Assembly (NCBI GenBank): GCA_937892915.1
Contig: CALBIC010000135.1
Coordinates: 1 to 42,070 of the forward strand
Length of the DNA stretch: 42,070 bases
Source: UBA5972 sp002430125
GTDB lineage: Bacteria > Pseudomonadota > Alphaproteobacteria > Rhodobacterales > Rhodobacteraceae
Reading direction: 5' to 3'
Both the position numbers and the translations under genes were made by a program. The notes beneath the pieces were generated by a model. The model was not told the origin of the DNA, searched no databases, and was given only the letters and a program-made list of their open reading frames with translations. Positions 1 to 8,281 of this stretch are shown here, in pieces (position 1 is the stretch's first letter; the number at the start of each line of letters is the position of its first letter).

Positions 1-28
1 TAGCCTTTTCAGGGATTTGAGGGAACGA

Positions 29-1759
29 ATGCAGACTGATCTTGGGCGTCCGGAAATGCGTCAGGCTCTGCAATCAAGCCGGAATCTGTTTATCGCGACA
101 TTTGTTTTCAGCTTTTTTGTGAATGCTTTGATGCTGACCGGCCCAATTTATATGTTGCAGGTGTATGACCGCGTGCTTGGATCACGGTCCGAAGAAACAT
201 TGTTCGCATTGTCCTTGCTGGTGGCATTTCTTTATCTGACGATGGGTATGCTGGATTATGCCCGTGGTCGGATCATGGCCCGAATCGGGGCAAGATTTCA
301 GTCGCTGTTGGACCACCGGGTTTTTTCCGCAGTGCTGAAACAAGCAGGACTTGCGGCGGGTCGCCAAGGCCCCAATACTGGTTTGCGTGATCTGGAGGCC
401 GTGCAACGCCTGCTATCGTCACCGGCCCTGTTTGCAGTGTTTGACATCCCATGGACGCCGATCTTTTTACTTGCGATCTTCGTGTTTCATCCATGGCTTG
501 GCTATATGGCCGTGATTGGTGGCGCGACTTTGATTGTTATTACCGTCCTTAACCAAGTTTTGACAAAACGGTCTGTGATGGAGGCGAACCTTGCCACCGC
601 GCAAGCTGATGCTTTTGCGGAAAACGTGCGTTCGGAAGCCGAGTTGGTGCAAAGCCTTGGCATGCGCGCCGCCGTATTCGACCGCTGGCTGATCTATCGT
701 GACAGGTCATTGGCCAGCACAATTTCTGCAAGCGACTGGACAGGCACATTCGCTGCTGCTTCGAAAACCCTGCGGCTGTTTTTGCAATCAGCGATGCTGG
801 GCCTGGGGGCCTATCTTGTGTTGCAGGGCGAAATGACCGGCGGGTCGATGATCGCCGGGTCGATTTTGCTGGGGCGGGCCCTGTCGCCGATTGAACAGGC
901 TATTGCGCAATGGCCTTTGGTGCAGCGCGCGCAACAAGGCTGGGGAGCTTTGATCGAACTTTTAGAAAAATCCCCACCGCAAGCGCCGCGCACACCGTTG
1001 CCGGTGCCAAAGGCGATTCTGGATATGCAACAGGTGACCATCGTGCCGCCGGGCGATCAGCAAGCCGCCCTTAGAATGATGACGTTCCGCATCGAGCCGG
1101 GGCAGGCGGTTGGCGTGATTGGCAAAAGCGGTGCCGGCAAGTCGACGCTGGCGCGGGCGATTGCTGGCGTTTGGCCGGTTGCGGGTGGTAAAATCCGCCT
1201 CGATGGCGCGACGATTGATCAATATGACCCGGACACTTTGGGTGGCTATATCGGCTATCTGCCGCAAAAAGTAACGTTGTTTGACGGTACGATCGCTGAA
1301 AACATCGCCCGTCTGTCCACCTCGCCTGATTCAAAACTGGTGATCGAGGCCGCTAAAAAGGCCGGGGCGCATGATCTGATCGTGCAGATGCCGGATGGCT
1401 ATGACACGCGGGTTTCCGCGCATGGGGGGCGGTTGTCCGGCGGACAGGTGCAACGGGTTGGACTGGCGCGTGCGATGTATGGCAATCCGGTTATTCTGGT
1501 GCTGGATGAACCCAACTCGAACCTTGATTCGGTCGGGTCCGACGCGTTGAACGAGGCGATCCGTACTATGAAATCCGAAGGCAAGTCTGTCATTATTATG
1601 GCCCACCGCCCGGCAGCGATTGCGGAATGCGATATGTTGCTGGTGATCGAAGATGGGCTGCGCAAAGCCTTTGGTCCACGCGACGAGGTGCTGCAAGCAC
1701 AGGTGCAAAACGCAAAGCAAATTACCAAGTCAATGGCTGTAGATGGACAACCGGCATGA
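29..1759 (+). CDS. Type I secretion system permease/ATPase (PrtD/HlyB-like ABC exporter)
   Basis: Inner-membrane ABC exporter of a type I secretion system, expected to push an unfolded RTX-type or similar substrate through a tripartite channel. The N-terminal half (about residues 15-300) is a hydrophobic ABC transmembrane domain. The C-terminal half is the nucleotide-binding domain: Walker A GKSGAGKST at residues 365-373, signature LSGGQ, Walker B VLDEP with Glu494, and the switch His in MAHRP. At 576 aa it has the length of PrtD-type exporters and lacks an N-terminal C39 peptidase domain. ATG 29 is preferred over an in-frame TTG at 17 because GAGGG lies just upstream of it. The stop overlaps the next start (ATGA), so it is coupled to the membrane-fusion gene. 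The substrate gene and the TolC partner are not in view. Confidence 0.93.
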   Translation: MQTDLGRPEMRQALQSSRNLFIATFVFSFFVNALMLTGPIYMLQVYDRVLGSRSEETLFALSLLVAFLYLTMGMLDYARGRIMARIGARFQSLLDHRVFSAVLKQAGLAAGRQGPNTGLRDLEAVQRLLSSPALFAVFDIPWTPIFLLAIFVFHPWLGYMAVIGGATLIVITVLNQVLTKRSVMEANLATAQADAFAENVRSEAELVQSLGMRAAVFDRWLIYRDRSLASTISASDWTGTFAAASKTLRLFLQSAMLGLGAYLVLQGEMTGGSMIAGSILLGRALSPIEQAIAQWPLVQRAQQGWGALIELLEKSPPQAPRTPLPVPKAILDMQQVTIVPPGDQQAALRMMTFRIEPGQAVGVIGKSGAGKSTLARAIAGVWPVAGGKIRLDGATIDQYDPDTLGGYIGYLPQKVTLFDGTIAENIARLSTSPDSKLVIEAAKKAGAHDLIVQMPDGYDTRVSAHGGRLSGGQVQRVGLARAMYGNPVILVLDEPNSNLDSVGSDALNEAIRTMKSEGKSVIIMAHRPAAIAECDMLLVIEDGLRKAFGPRDEVLQAQVQNAKQITKSMAVDGQPA

Positions 1760-3075
1760 CCGCGGCCGCAAAAATCACCGGCAAGCAACGCTGGCGCGCC
1801 CGTTTGCCGCTGGGCGTTGGCTATCTTGCACTGATCGCACTGGTCGGCGGTTTCGGCAGCTGGAGCGCGCTATCGATCATATCGGGTGCGATCATCGCGC
1901 CGGGCCGGATCGAAGTTGAACGCAACAGACAGGTTGTACAACATCTTCAGGGCGGCGTGGTCGGCGAGATTTTGGTTCAGGAAGGTGACAAAGTTACCGC
2001 CGGACAAGTCTTGTTGCGGCTGGATGACACCGCGCTTAAATCCGAACTGGCAGTTGTCGAAGGGCAGTATTTCGAACTGATGGCCCGACGCGGCGCGCTC
2101 GAGGCTGAACGCGATGGTCGCGATGCTATCGAATTTGATCCCAAGGTCATCGAAGCTGCTGCAAACAGCGCTGAAATCCAGCAGTTGCTCGAGGGCCAGC
2201 AACGCCTGTTTGATGCGCGCCATATCAGCATGGAAAGCGAAATCAACCAGATGCAAGAACGCAAAGTGCAGATCAATGCACAGATCACCGGCCTGGAAGC
2301 GCAGCAAATCGCGCTGGAAAAACAATACGAACTGATTTCAAAAGAGCTGGGCGACCAGTTGAAGTTGCAGGAAAAAGGCTTGGCTCAGGCCTCGCGCGTG
2401 TCATCGCTGCAACGCGAAGTCGCGCGGCTGGAAGGGTTGCGCGGTGAAATTATCGCCTCTAAGGCGGAAACCGGCGGTAAGCTGATTGAAACTGACATCA
2501 CCATTCTGCGTATCAAAACCAAAAGCCGCGAGGACGCGATCACCAAGACACGTGATCTGCAATACCGCGAATTTGAACTGTCAGAACGGCGTCTGGTCGC
2601 AAAGGATACCCTGTCGCGCGTCGCCATAAAAGCGCCTTTGTCAGGCTCGGTTTATAGTTTGCAGGTGCATGCGCTGCAATCGGTGATCCAACCCGCCGAG
2701 GCGCTGATGTACATCGTGCCTGACGACCGGCCGCTGATAATCACCAGCCGGATTGATGCGATCCACATCGATCAGGTCTATGTTGGGCAGGCGGTGATGT
2801 TACGGTTTTCATCCTTTGATCAACGCACGACGCCGGAAATCGAAGGCAAGGTCGTCAAGATTTCTGCAGATGCCTTTGTTGACGAGGCCACGCGGGCGTC
2901 TTTTTATCAGGCCGAGATTCAACCGAATAAAGATGAATATTCCAAGCTTGGCAACGTTGTCCTTTTGCCGGGCATGCCGGTCGAGGCATTTATCCGCACT
3001 CAAGACCGCACGCCTTTGGCATATCTGGTCAAACCAATGGCCGAGTATTTCACCAAGGCTTTCCGCGAGGATTGA
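1756..3075 (+). CDS. HlyD family type I secretion membrane-fusion (periplasmic adaptor) protein
   Basis: Periplasmic adaptor linking the upstream ABC exporter to an outer-membrane TolC-like channel. The 439-aa product has a short cytoplasmic N-terminus, one membrane segment at about residues 19-41, a lipoyl-like motif around residues 60-90 (VVGEILVQEGDKV), a long Glu/Gln/Lys-rich coiled-coil region at about 100-290, and a C-terminal beta-barrel part of the HlyD type (KAPLSGSV onward). The reading frame stays open upstream to 1627, but ATG 1756 overlaps the exporter stop as ATGA, gives a normal HlyD N-terminus and avoids a 129-bp overlap. It forms a two-gene operon with the exporter. The next gene is 65 bp downstream. 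Confidence 0.93.
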   Translation: MTAAAKITGKQRWRARLPLGVGYLALIALVGGFGSWSALSIISGAIIAPGRIEVERNRQVVQHLQGGVVGEILVQEGDKVTAGQVLLRLDDTALKSELAVVEGQYFELMARRGALEAERDGRDAIEFDPKVIEAAANSAEIQQLLEGQQRLFDARHISMESEINQMQERKVQINAQITGLEAQQIALEKQYELISKELGDQLKLQEKGLAQASRVSSLQREVARLEGLRGEIIASKAETGGKLIETDITILRIKTKSREDAITKTRDLQYREFELSERRLVAKDTLSRVAIKAPLSGSVYSLQVHALQSVIQPAEALMYIVPDDRPLIITSRIDAIHIDQVYVGQAVMLRFSSFDQRTTPEIEGKVVKISADAFVDEATRASFYQAEIQPNKDEYSKLGNVVLLPGMPVEAFIRTQDRTPLAYLVKPMAEYFTKAFRED

Positions 3076-3140
3076 TTTAGGGTTTTCAGCCCGCAAATTC
3101 GCTAGTAGCGTCTAAATATCACCACCAAAAGGAGCAGTCG

Positions 3141-3605
3141 ATGTCTGGCATAACCGAAGCAAAACTGGCGGCGATGGGCCTGACCCTGCCCGAGGCCCCG
3201 GCACCGGCGGCAAATTATGTGCCTTTCGTGCAGGTGGGCGATCTTGTTTATGTCTCAGGGCAAATCTCCAAAGGCCCGGATGGCCTGATGATCGGCAAGC
3301 TTGGCGATACGATGACGGTTGAGCAGGGGCAGGCCGCCGCGAAGGCCTGTGCGCTGAACCTGCTGGCCCAAGTTAAAGCGGCTTGCGAAGGTGATCTGGA
3401 TCGTTTGGTGCAAGTGGTCAGGCTGGGCGGGTTCGTGAATTCAACCGCCGATTTTGCCGACCACCCAAAGGTCATCAACGGCGCGTCTGATTTCATCGGC
3501 GAATTGCTTGGTGCCAAAGGCGCGCACGCCCGCGCGGCGGTTGGGTGTTCGTCGCTTCCCATGGGCGTCGCGGTCGAAATTGACGGCATTTTTCAGGTTC
3601 GATGA
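3141..3605 (+). CDS. RidA family protein (YjgF/YER057c/UK114)
   Basis: Member of the RidA family, whose best-known members hydrolyse reactive enamine/imine intermediates from PLP enzymes to ketoacids. The 154-aa form is longer than E. coli RidA (about 128 aa) and belongs to the extended group with an extra N-terminal segment. The family Arg that binds the substrate carboxylate appears to be conserved as Arg131 (ARAAVGCSSLP). AAAAGGAGCAG upstream of ATG 3141 is a strong ribosome binding site. The stop overlaps the next gene (ATGATG at 3602-3607), so RidA and the phosphodiesterase are probably co-translated. Deaminase activity towards a particular imine cannot be assigned from sequence. Confidence 0.9.
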   Translation: MSGITEAKLAAMGLTLPEAPAPAANYVPFVQVGDLVYVSGQISKGPDGLMIGKLGDTMTVEQGQAAAKACALNLLAQVKAACEGDLDRLVQVVRLGGFVNSTADFADHPKVINGASDFIGELLGAKGAHARAAVGCSSLPMGVAVEIDGIFQVR

Positions 3606-4360
3606 TGGCACTGCACCCCGATTTCCTGACCAAACCACTTGCCCATCGCGGTCTGCATGACCTTGCGAAAGGTATCCCTGAAAACTCGCCCGCGGCCTTT
3701 CAGGCGGCGATTGATGCGGGCTACGGGATCGAGCTTGATCTGCAATTGTCAGCCGACGCGCAAGCTATGGTGTTTCACGACGATTTACTCGATCGACTGA
3801 CCGACGAAACTGGCGAGGTTCGGGTAAAAACAGCGGATAAACTGGGGTCGTTTCGCTTGAAAGGCGGGCAGGATATGATCCCGACTTTGGCGCAGATATT
3901 GGCGCAAGTCGACGGGCAGGTGCCGCTGCTGATCGAGATCAAAGATCAGGATGGCGCGCTTGGCAACGATGTTGGCACGCTGGAGGTTGCAACGGCGCGC
4001 CTGTTGGCAAACTACACCGGGCCGGTCGCCGTTATGTCGTTTAATCCGCATGCCATGGCTGTTGTACGCGAAAATGCGCCCGATCTAGCAGTCGGCCTTG
4101 TCACTTGTGATTTTGCTGCCGACGAAGGCTGGGCGTCATTGCCGCCTGAACGTCTGGCCGAACTGACGAATATAGTGGATTATGAAAGGCTTGGCGCCTG
4201 CTTTATCTCGCATGACCGCACCGATCTGAACCGCCCGCGTGTTGCCGAACTGAAGACCACAGGGGCTGCAATTTTGTGTTGGACTGTCAGGTCGGTTGAG
4301 GAAGAGGCAGCCGCCCGTCAGATCGCGGACAATATCACTTTTGAAGGTTACCTTGCTTAG
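3602..4360 (+). CDS. Glycerophosphodiester phosphodiesterase family protein
   Basis: Cytoplasmic GDPD-type TIM-barrel enzyme, expected to hydrolyse glycerophosphodiesters such as glycerophosphocholine to glycerol-3-phosphate and an alcohol. The family active-site set is visible near the N-terminus: His15-Arg16, Glu27-Asn28, Glu44 and Asp46 (metal ligands) and His59. No signal peptide is present, so it should act on intracellular diesters. At 252 aa it is a normal single-domain length. The start overlaps the RidA stop; ATG 3602 and ATG 3605 are both possible. The FemAB-like gene follows 51 bp downstream. Confidence 0.92.
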   Translation: MMALHPDFLTKPLAHRGLHDLAKGIPENSPAAFQAAIDAGYGIELDLQLSADAQAMVFHDDLLDRLTDETGEVRVKTADKLGSFRLKGGQDMIPTLAQILAQVDGQVPLLIEIKDQDGALGNDVGTLEVATARLLANYTGPVAVMSFNPHAMAVVRENAPDLAVGLVTCDFAADEGWASLPPERLAELTNIVDYERLGACFISHDRTDLNRPRVAELKTTGAAILCWTVRSVEEEAAARQIADNITFEGYLA

Positions 4361-4411
4361 GCAGCACACAGGTTTCTTTGCAATATACCCTGCCCCAACA
4401 GGACCCTTCGC

Positions 4412-5596
4412 ATGAGCAACGCTGCCACCATCGAAATTACGGTTCTGACCAGCGTTTCGCAGATCTCGGCGGACGAATGGGACAGCGTTTCCAACTCTGG
4501 CTCCACAGGTCAACGCCCTCTGGACCCGTTTACAACCCACCGCTTTTTGAAAGCACTGGAAGACAGTGGATCGGTTGGCCAGGGCACAGGCTGGGTGCCA
4601 CGACATTTAATAGCCCGTCAAGATGGACGCCTGATCGCCGCGATGCCGCTTTATGCCAAGGGCCACAGCCAAGGCGAATACGTTTTCGACCATTCATGGG
4701 CGCATGCCTATGAACGTGCGGGCGGTCGATATTATCCGAAACTTTTATCCGCCATTCCGTTTACCCCGGCCACTGGGCGGCGGTTTCTAACGCTGGACGG
4801 ATATGCCGAAACCGGCGCGGCCGCGTTGTTGCAAGGGGCCGTTCAGCTTGCCTCGGAAAGCAACTTGTCATCGTTTCATATGAATTACTGCACCGAGGCC
4901 GACGCAATAGCCGGTGAAGCGATGGGTCTGATGCACCGCACCGGCCAGCAATTTCACTGGGAAAACCGGGCGTACAAAACCTTTGATGATTTTCTGGCGC
5001 AACTTTCCTCACGCAAACGCAAAGCGATCCGGCGTGAACGCGCCAAGGCGCAGGCATTTGGCGGCACGATCCATTTGTTTACCGGCGATCAGATTGAACC
5101 CGAACACTGGGATGCCTTCTGGCAGTTTTATCAGGATACTGGGGCGCGCAAGTGGGGCACGCCTTATCTGACGCGGGCGTTCTTTGATTGCGCACAGGAA
5201 ACATTGCGCGACGATACGTTGCTGATGCTGTGTTGGCGCGACGGGCGTTGGGTGGCGGGTGCGCTGAATTTTGTCGGGCGCGAAACGCTTTTTGGCCGCT
5301 ATTGGGGTTGCGTCGAAGATCACCCGTTTTTGCATTTCGAACTGTGTTATTATCAGGCAATTGACTATGCGATTGCACATGGGTTGAACCGGGTCGAGGC
5401 CGGGGCGCAAGGCGAACACAAACTGGCACGCGGGTATTTGCCGGTGGCAACGCATTCCCTGCATTGGATTGCCGATCCCGGATTTCGCAAGGCAGTGCAG
5501 CAGTTTCTAAAGGCCGAACGTGTTGCGGTGGATGAAGATATAGAAATTCTAACCAGCTATGGCCCGTTTCGGCGCGGCGAAAGGGAACAGGAATGA
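4412..5596 (+). CDS. FemAB-like GNAT-fold acyltransferase (COG3146 / peptidogalycan biosynthesis-like)
   Basis: A 394-aa protein of the FemAB_like family (PF04339 type), which has a double GNAT fold and is often annotated as a peptidoglycan biosynthesis protein, although substrates are mostly undetermined. Visible family features are the N-terminal WD...NPFTTHRFL-like region (DPFTTHRFLKALEDSGSV), the basic stretch SRKRKAIRRERA in the middle and the motif EAGAQGEHKLARGY near residues 330-345, typical of the C-terminal half. There is no signal peptide or membrane segment. AGGA lies upstream of ATG 4412. The stop overlaps the pterin dehydratase start (ATGA at 5593), so the two are coupled, although no metabolic link is obvious. 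Confidence 0.85.
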   Translation: MSNAATIEITVLTSVSQISADEWDSVSNSGSTGQRPLDPFTTHRFLKALEDSGSVGQGTGWVPRHLIARQDGRLIAAMPLYAKGHSQGEYVFDHSWAHAYERAGGRYYPKLLSAIPFTPATGRRFLTLDGYAETGAAALLQGAVQLASESNLSSFHMNYCTEADAIAGEAMGLMHRTGQQFHWENRAYKTFDDFLAQLSSRKRKAIRRERAKAQAFGGTIHLFTGDQIEPEHWDAFWQFYQDTGARKWGTPYLTRAFFDCAQETLRDDTLLMLCWRDGRWVAGALNFVGRETLFGRYWGCVEDHPFLHFELCYYQAIDYAIAHGLNRVEAGAQGEHKLARGYLPVATHSLHWIADPGFRKAVQQFLKAERVAVDEDIEILTSYGPFRRGEREQE

Positions 5597-5892
5597 ATGT
5601 TTTACTAACCCAAGCCGAACGGGACGCGGCGTTGCCTGAACTGTTGGCCGCTGGCTGGACACTGGATGAAACCCGCGACGCATTGGTAAAAGACTTCACC
5701 TTCAAAGGCTTCGTGTCGGCCTTCGGCTGGATGACCCAAATCGCGATATTCGCGGAAAAGTGGGATCATCACCCGGAATGGTTCAATGTTTACAACCGGG
5801 TGACGGTGACGTTAACCAGCCATGATGTTTCGGGCCTGTCGCCACGCGACATTAAAATGGCCCGAAAGATGGATGCATTGGCCGCGAAATAG
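5593..5892 (+). CDS. phhB: 4a-hydroxytetrahydrobiopterin dehydratase (PCD/DCoH)
   Basis: Pterin-4a-carbinolamine dehydratase, which regenerates the pterin cofactor used by aromatic amino acid hydroxylases and may have a wider role in folate or molybdopterin metabolism in bacteria. The 99-aa length is typical. The catalytic signature is present: EKWDHHPEW (His59, His60, Trp63), Tyr67 and TSHDVSGLS (His77, Asp78). No phenylalanine hydroxylase gene lies in the window, so the cofactor partner is elsewhere or the enzyme has another role. It overlaps the FemAB-like gene by 4 bp and converges with the peroxiredoxin gene only 6 bp away. Confidence 0.93.
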   Translation: MNVLLTQAERDAALPELLAAGWTLDETRDALVKDFTFKGFVSAFGWMTQIAIFAEKWDHHPEWFNVYNRVTVTLTSHDVSGLSPRDIKMARKMDALAAK

Positions 5893-5898
5893 CCCGCG

Positions 5899-6387
5899 CT
5901 AGATTTCCGCCAACAGGGTTTCCCCGGCGGTAAAATCGCATACGCCTGCCTGAGTTTCAAAATGTAAAATCTTGACTTCGCCGTCTACAACGTAGGCCGA
6001 AAAGCGTTTGCACCGGTCGATGAACCCGACTGCCGGGGCGGAAAAATCCAGACCTAATGCCTTGGTCAGGCTGGCATCGCCATCAGCATAAAGTTCGATC
6101 CCCGCAGCGCCACCGCCGCTGGCATCATCCCAAGCCTTCATTACGTACACATCGTTCACCGAAAAGCAGACGATGTGATCAACGCCTTTGGCGCGAAACG
6201 CATCCGCCGTACGGATGAAACTGGGCAAATGCGTCTTTGAACAGGTGCTGGTAAACGCCCCCGGCAAGCCAAAGATTACCAGTTTTTTGCCCTTGGACAG
6301 GCTGGAAAGTGCTATGGCCTCGGGGCCTTTTTCGCCAACCCGGCCTAAATTGGCTTCGGGTAATTTTGTGCCAACGGCAATTATCAT
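5899..6387 (-). CDS. Peroxiredoxin (Prx5-like thiol peroxidase)
   Basis: Thiol peroxidase that reduces hydrogen peroxide and organic hydroperoxides. The 162-aa protein carries the Prx5-type active site PGAFTSTCSKTHLP with peroxidatic Cys49. A C-terminal Cys in AGVCDFTAG lies where an atypical 2-Cys resolving residue could be; that pairing is inference. The start at 6387 gives MIIAVGTKLPEA, preceded by GAGGGA on the minus strand. The frame stays open far upstream to 7503, but that part is antisense to the flavoprotein gene and is not credible coding sequence. The gene is divergent from the flavoprotein across 87 bp that can hold both promoters. Confidence 0.95.
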   Translation of the reverse strand: MIIAVGTKLPEANLGRVGEKGPEAIALSSLSKGKKLVIFGLPGAFTSTCSKTHLPSFIRTADAFRAKGVDHIVCFSVNDVYVMKAWDDASGGGAAGIELYADGDASLTKALGLDFSAPAVGFIDRCKRFSAYVVDGEVKILHFETQAGVCDFTAGETLLAEI

Positions 6388-6474
6388 GTGATCCCTCTTA
6401 AGCATTGCTGATATGGTTCGAAAGACTATAGGGTTTGACGCGAATGCCAACCAGTGAAATCGGATAGAAACCCA

Positions 6475-7677
6475 ATGACTCACATTGTTGTTATCGGTGC
6501 GGGGCAGGCGGGGTCTTCGCTGGTTGTCAAACTCAGGAACTTGGGATTTGACGGGCGGGTAACTCTGATCGGCGCTGAAAACGCACCACCCTATCAGCGT
6601 CCGCCTTTGTCCAAGAAATACCTGCTGGGCGAGATGGATCTTGAGCGGCTTTACCTGCGCCCGCTGGCGTTTTACGGCGAGCACGATATTGATCTGCGTC
6701 TGGGCACAACAGTCACGGCGATTGATCCGGTGGCCAAAGCCGTGACCCTTGCTGGCGAGGTTCTGCCTTATGATGAACTGGCGCTGACTACCGGGTCCAA
6801 CCCGCGCTTGCTGCCGGTTGGCATCGGTGGTGCGCTGGGCGGCGTCTACGCGGTGCGTGGCTTGGTGGACGTTGATGCGATGGCCCCGGAATTTGTTGCA
6901 GGTCGGCATGTGCTGATTATCGGCGGCGGATATATCGGGCTTGAGGCGGCAGCCGTGGCGGCGAAACGCGGTGTGAAGGTGACACTGGTGGAAATGGCCG
7001 ATCGTATTCTGCAACGGGTGGCGTCGCCCGAAACCTCGACCTATTTCCGCGAATTGCACCGCGCACATGGCGTCGATATCCGCGAAGGCGTTGGTTTGAA
7101 ACGCCTGCTTGGCCATAGCCGGGTCAACGGGGCCGAACTGTCGGATGGCAGCATACTTGCGATTGATTTCGCCATTGTCGGCGTTGGCATAACGCCTGCC
7201 ATTGGTTTGGCCGAGGCAGCGGGGGTTGCGATTGAAAATGGCATTAAAACCGACGCGCAGGGGCGCACAAACATCAACGGCATCTGGGCCGCTGGTGATT
7301 GCGCTTCGTTTCCTTACAAAGGCGGGCGCATCCGGCTTGAATCTGTACCTAACGCGATTGATCAGGCGGAACTGGTGGCGGAAAACATGCTGGGAGCGGG
7401 CAAAGAATACGTCGCAAAACCTTGGTTTTGGTCGGATCAGTATGACGTAAAGCTGCAAATCGCCGGTTTGAACACCGGATATGACACCATCGTCACGCGC
7501 CAAGGCGCCGGATCGGTTTCGTTCTGGTATTACCGTGGTGACCAGTTGTTGGCGGTTGATGCTGCCAATGATCCGCGTGCCTATATGATAGGCAAACGGC
7601 TGATCGAGGCCGGAAAATCAGCCGACAAGAACATGGTTGCCGACGCGTCCAGCGATCTGAAATCTTTGCTGGCTTAG
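6475..7677 (+). CDS. FAD-dependent NAD(P)H oxidoreductase, putidaredoxin/rubredoxin reductase-like
   Basis: A 400-aa flavoprotein of the ferredoxin/rubredoxin reductase group, which moves electrons from NAD(P)H to a small iron-sulfur protein, often for a cytochrome P450 or ring hydroxylase. FAD-binding VIGAGQAGSS is at residues 5-14, the PPLSKKYL motif follows, the NAD-binding IIGGGYIGLEA begins at residue 148, and the second FAD motif is AAGDCAS. The C-terminal domain (FWSDQYDVKLQIAG onward) matches reductases of this group. ATG 6475 (MTHIVV) was chosen over an upstream GTG at 6454 because it places the dinucleotide motif at the usual distance. No ferredoxin gene is adjacent. The P450 at 25447 is a possible remote client. 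Confidence 0.9.
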   Translation: MTHIVVIGAGQAGSSLVVKLRNLGFDGRVTLIGAENAPPYQRPPLSKKYLLGEMDLERLYLRPLAFYGEHDIDLRLGTTVTAIDPVAKAVTLAGEVLPYDELALTTGSNPRLLPVGIGGALGGVYAVRGLVDVDAMAPEFVAGRHVLIIGGGYIGLEAAAVAAKRGVKVTLVEMADRILQRVASPETSTYFRELHRAHGVDIREGVGLKRLLGHSRVNGAELSDGSILAIDFAIVGVGITPAIGLAEAAGVAIENGIKTDAQGRTNINGIWAAGDCASFPYKGGRIRLESVPNAIDQAELVAENMLGAGKEYVAKPWFWSDQYDVKLQIAGLNTGYDTIVTRQGAGSVSFWYYRGDQLLAVDAANDPRAYMIGKRLIEAGKSADKNMVADASSDLKSLLA

Positions 7678-7681
7678 CGTC

Positions 7682-8239
7682 ATGCGGATCATCTCAGGGC
7701 AGTTTCGCGGGTTGCAATTGGCGGCGGTGGGCAAAGGCGACACAGCGGCGCATCTGCGCCCGACGTCGGATCGGGTGCGCGAAAGCATCTTTAACCTGCT
7801 GCAAAATGGCGGTTATGCAGATGCCCTGTCAGACGCGCGGGTGCTGGATCTGTTTGCCGGCACTGGGGCGCTGGGGCTTGAGTCGCTCAGTCGGGGGGCT
7901 GCATCGGTAACTTTCGTTGAAAACGGCCGGATTGCCCAAGTCTTGATCCGCAAGAATGTCGACCTGTGCCGTACCACGGCGACACGCCTGATCCCGCGGG
8001 ACGCCACCAAACTTGGCAAAAATGATAGCGCGCCATTCAACCTGATTTTCCTTGATCCGCCCTATGGCAAGGAGCTGGGGGAACTGGCCGTTTCCAATGC
8101 CGCCCTGAACGGTTGGCTGGCCCCCGGCGCGCTGATCGTCTGGGAGGAAAGCACGGCCATTTCGGCGCCGGAAGGTTTTGAAACCCTTACACAGCGGCGC
8201 TATGGCGACACGTGGGTGAACCTGCTAGCCTTTTGCTGA
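7682..8239 (+). CDS. rsmD: 16S rRNA (guanine(966)-N(2))-methyltransferase RsmD
   Basis: SAM-dependent methyltransferase modifying guanine 966 of 16S rRNA in the small subunit. The 185-aa length fits the family. The opening MRIISGQFRG, the element RPTSDRVRESIFNLL, the SAM-binding VLDLFAGTGALGLESLSRGA and the catalytic DPPY in LIFLDPPYG are all diagnostic. The gene starts 4 bp after the flavoprotein stop and is probably co-transcribed with it. No clear Shine-Dalgarno is visible, consistent with coupled translation. Confidence 0.96.
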   Translation: MRIISGQFRGLQLAAVGKGDTAAHLRPTSDRVRESIFNLLQNGGYADALSDARVLDLFAGTGALGLESLSRGAASVTFVENGRIAQVLIRKNVDLCRTTATRLIPRDATKLGKNDSAPFNLIFLDPPYGKELGELAVSNAALNGWLAPGALIVWEESTAISAPEGFETLTQRRYGDTWVNLLAFC

Positions 8240-8281
8240 TAACACGCGCCCCAGCGCGCGGTTGCGGAGAGCCCGGCGTCA

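Noticed and set aside
6388..7503. Upstream extension of the peroxiredoxin frame to a 534-aa protein
   Set aside because: The extension is antisense to the flavoprotein gene, has no family features, and a good ribosome site precedes the start at 6387.
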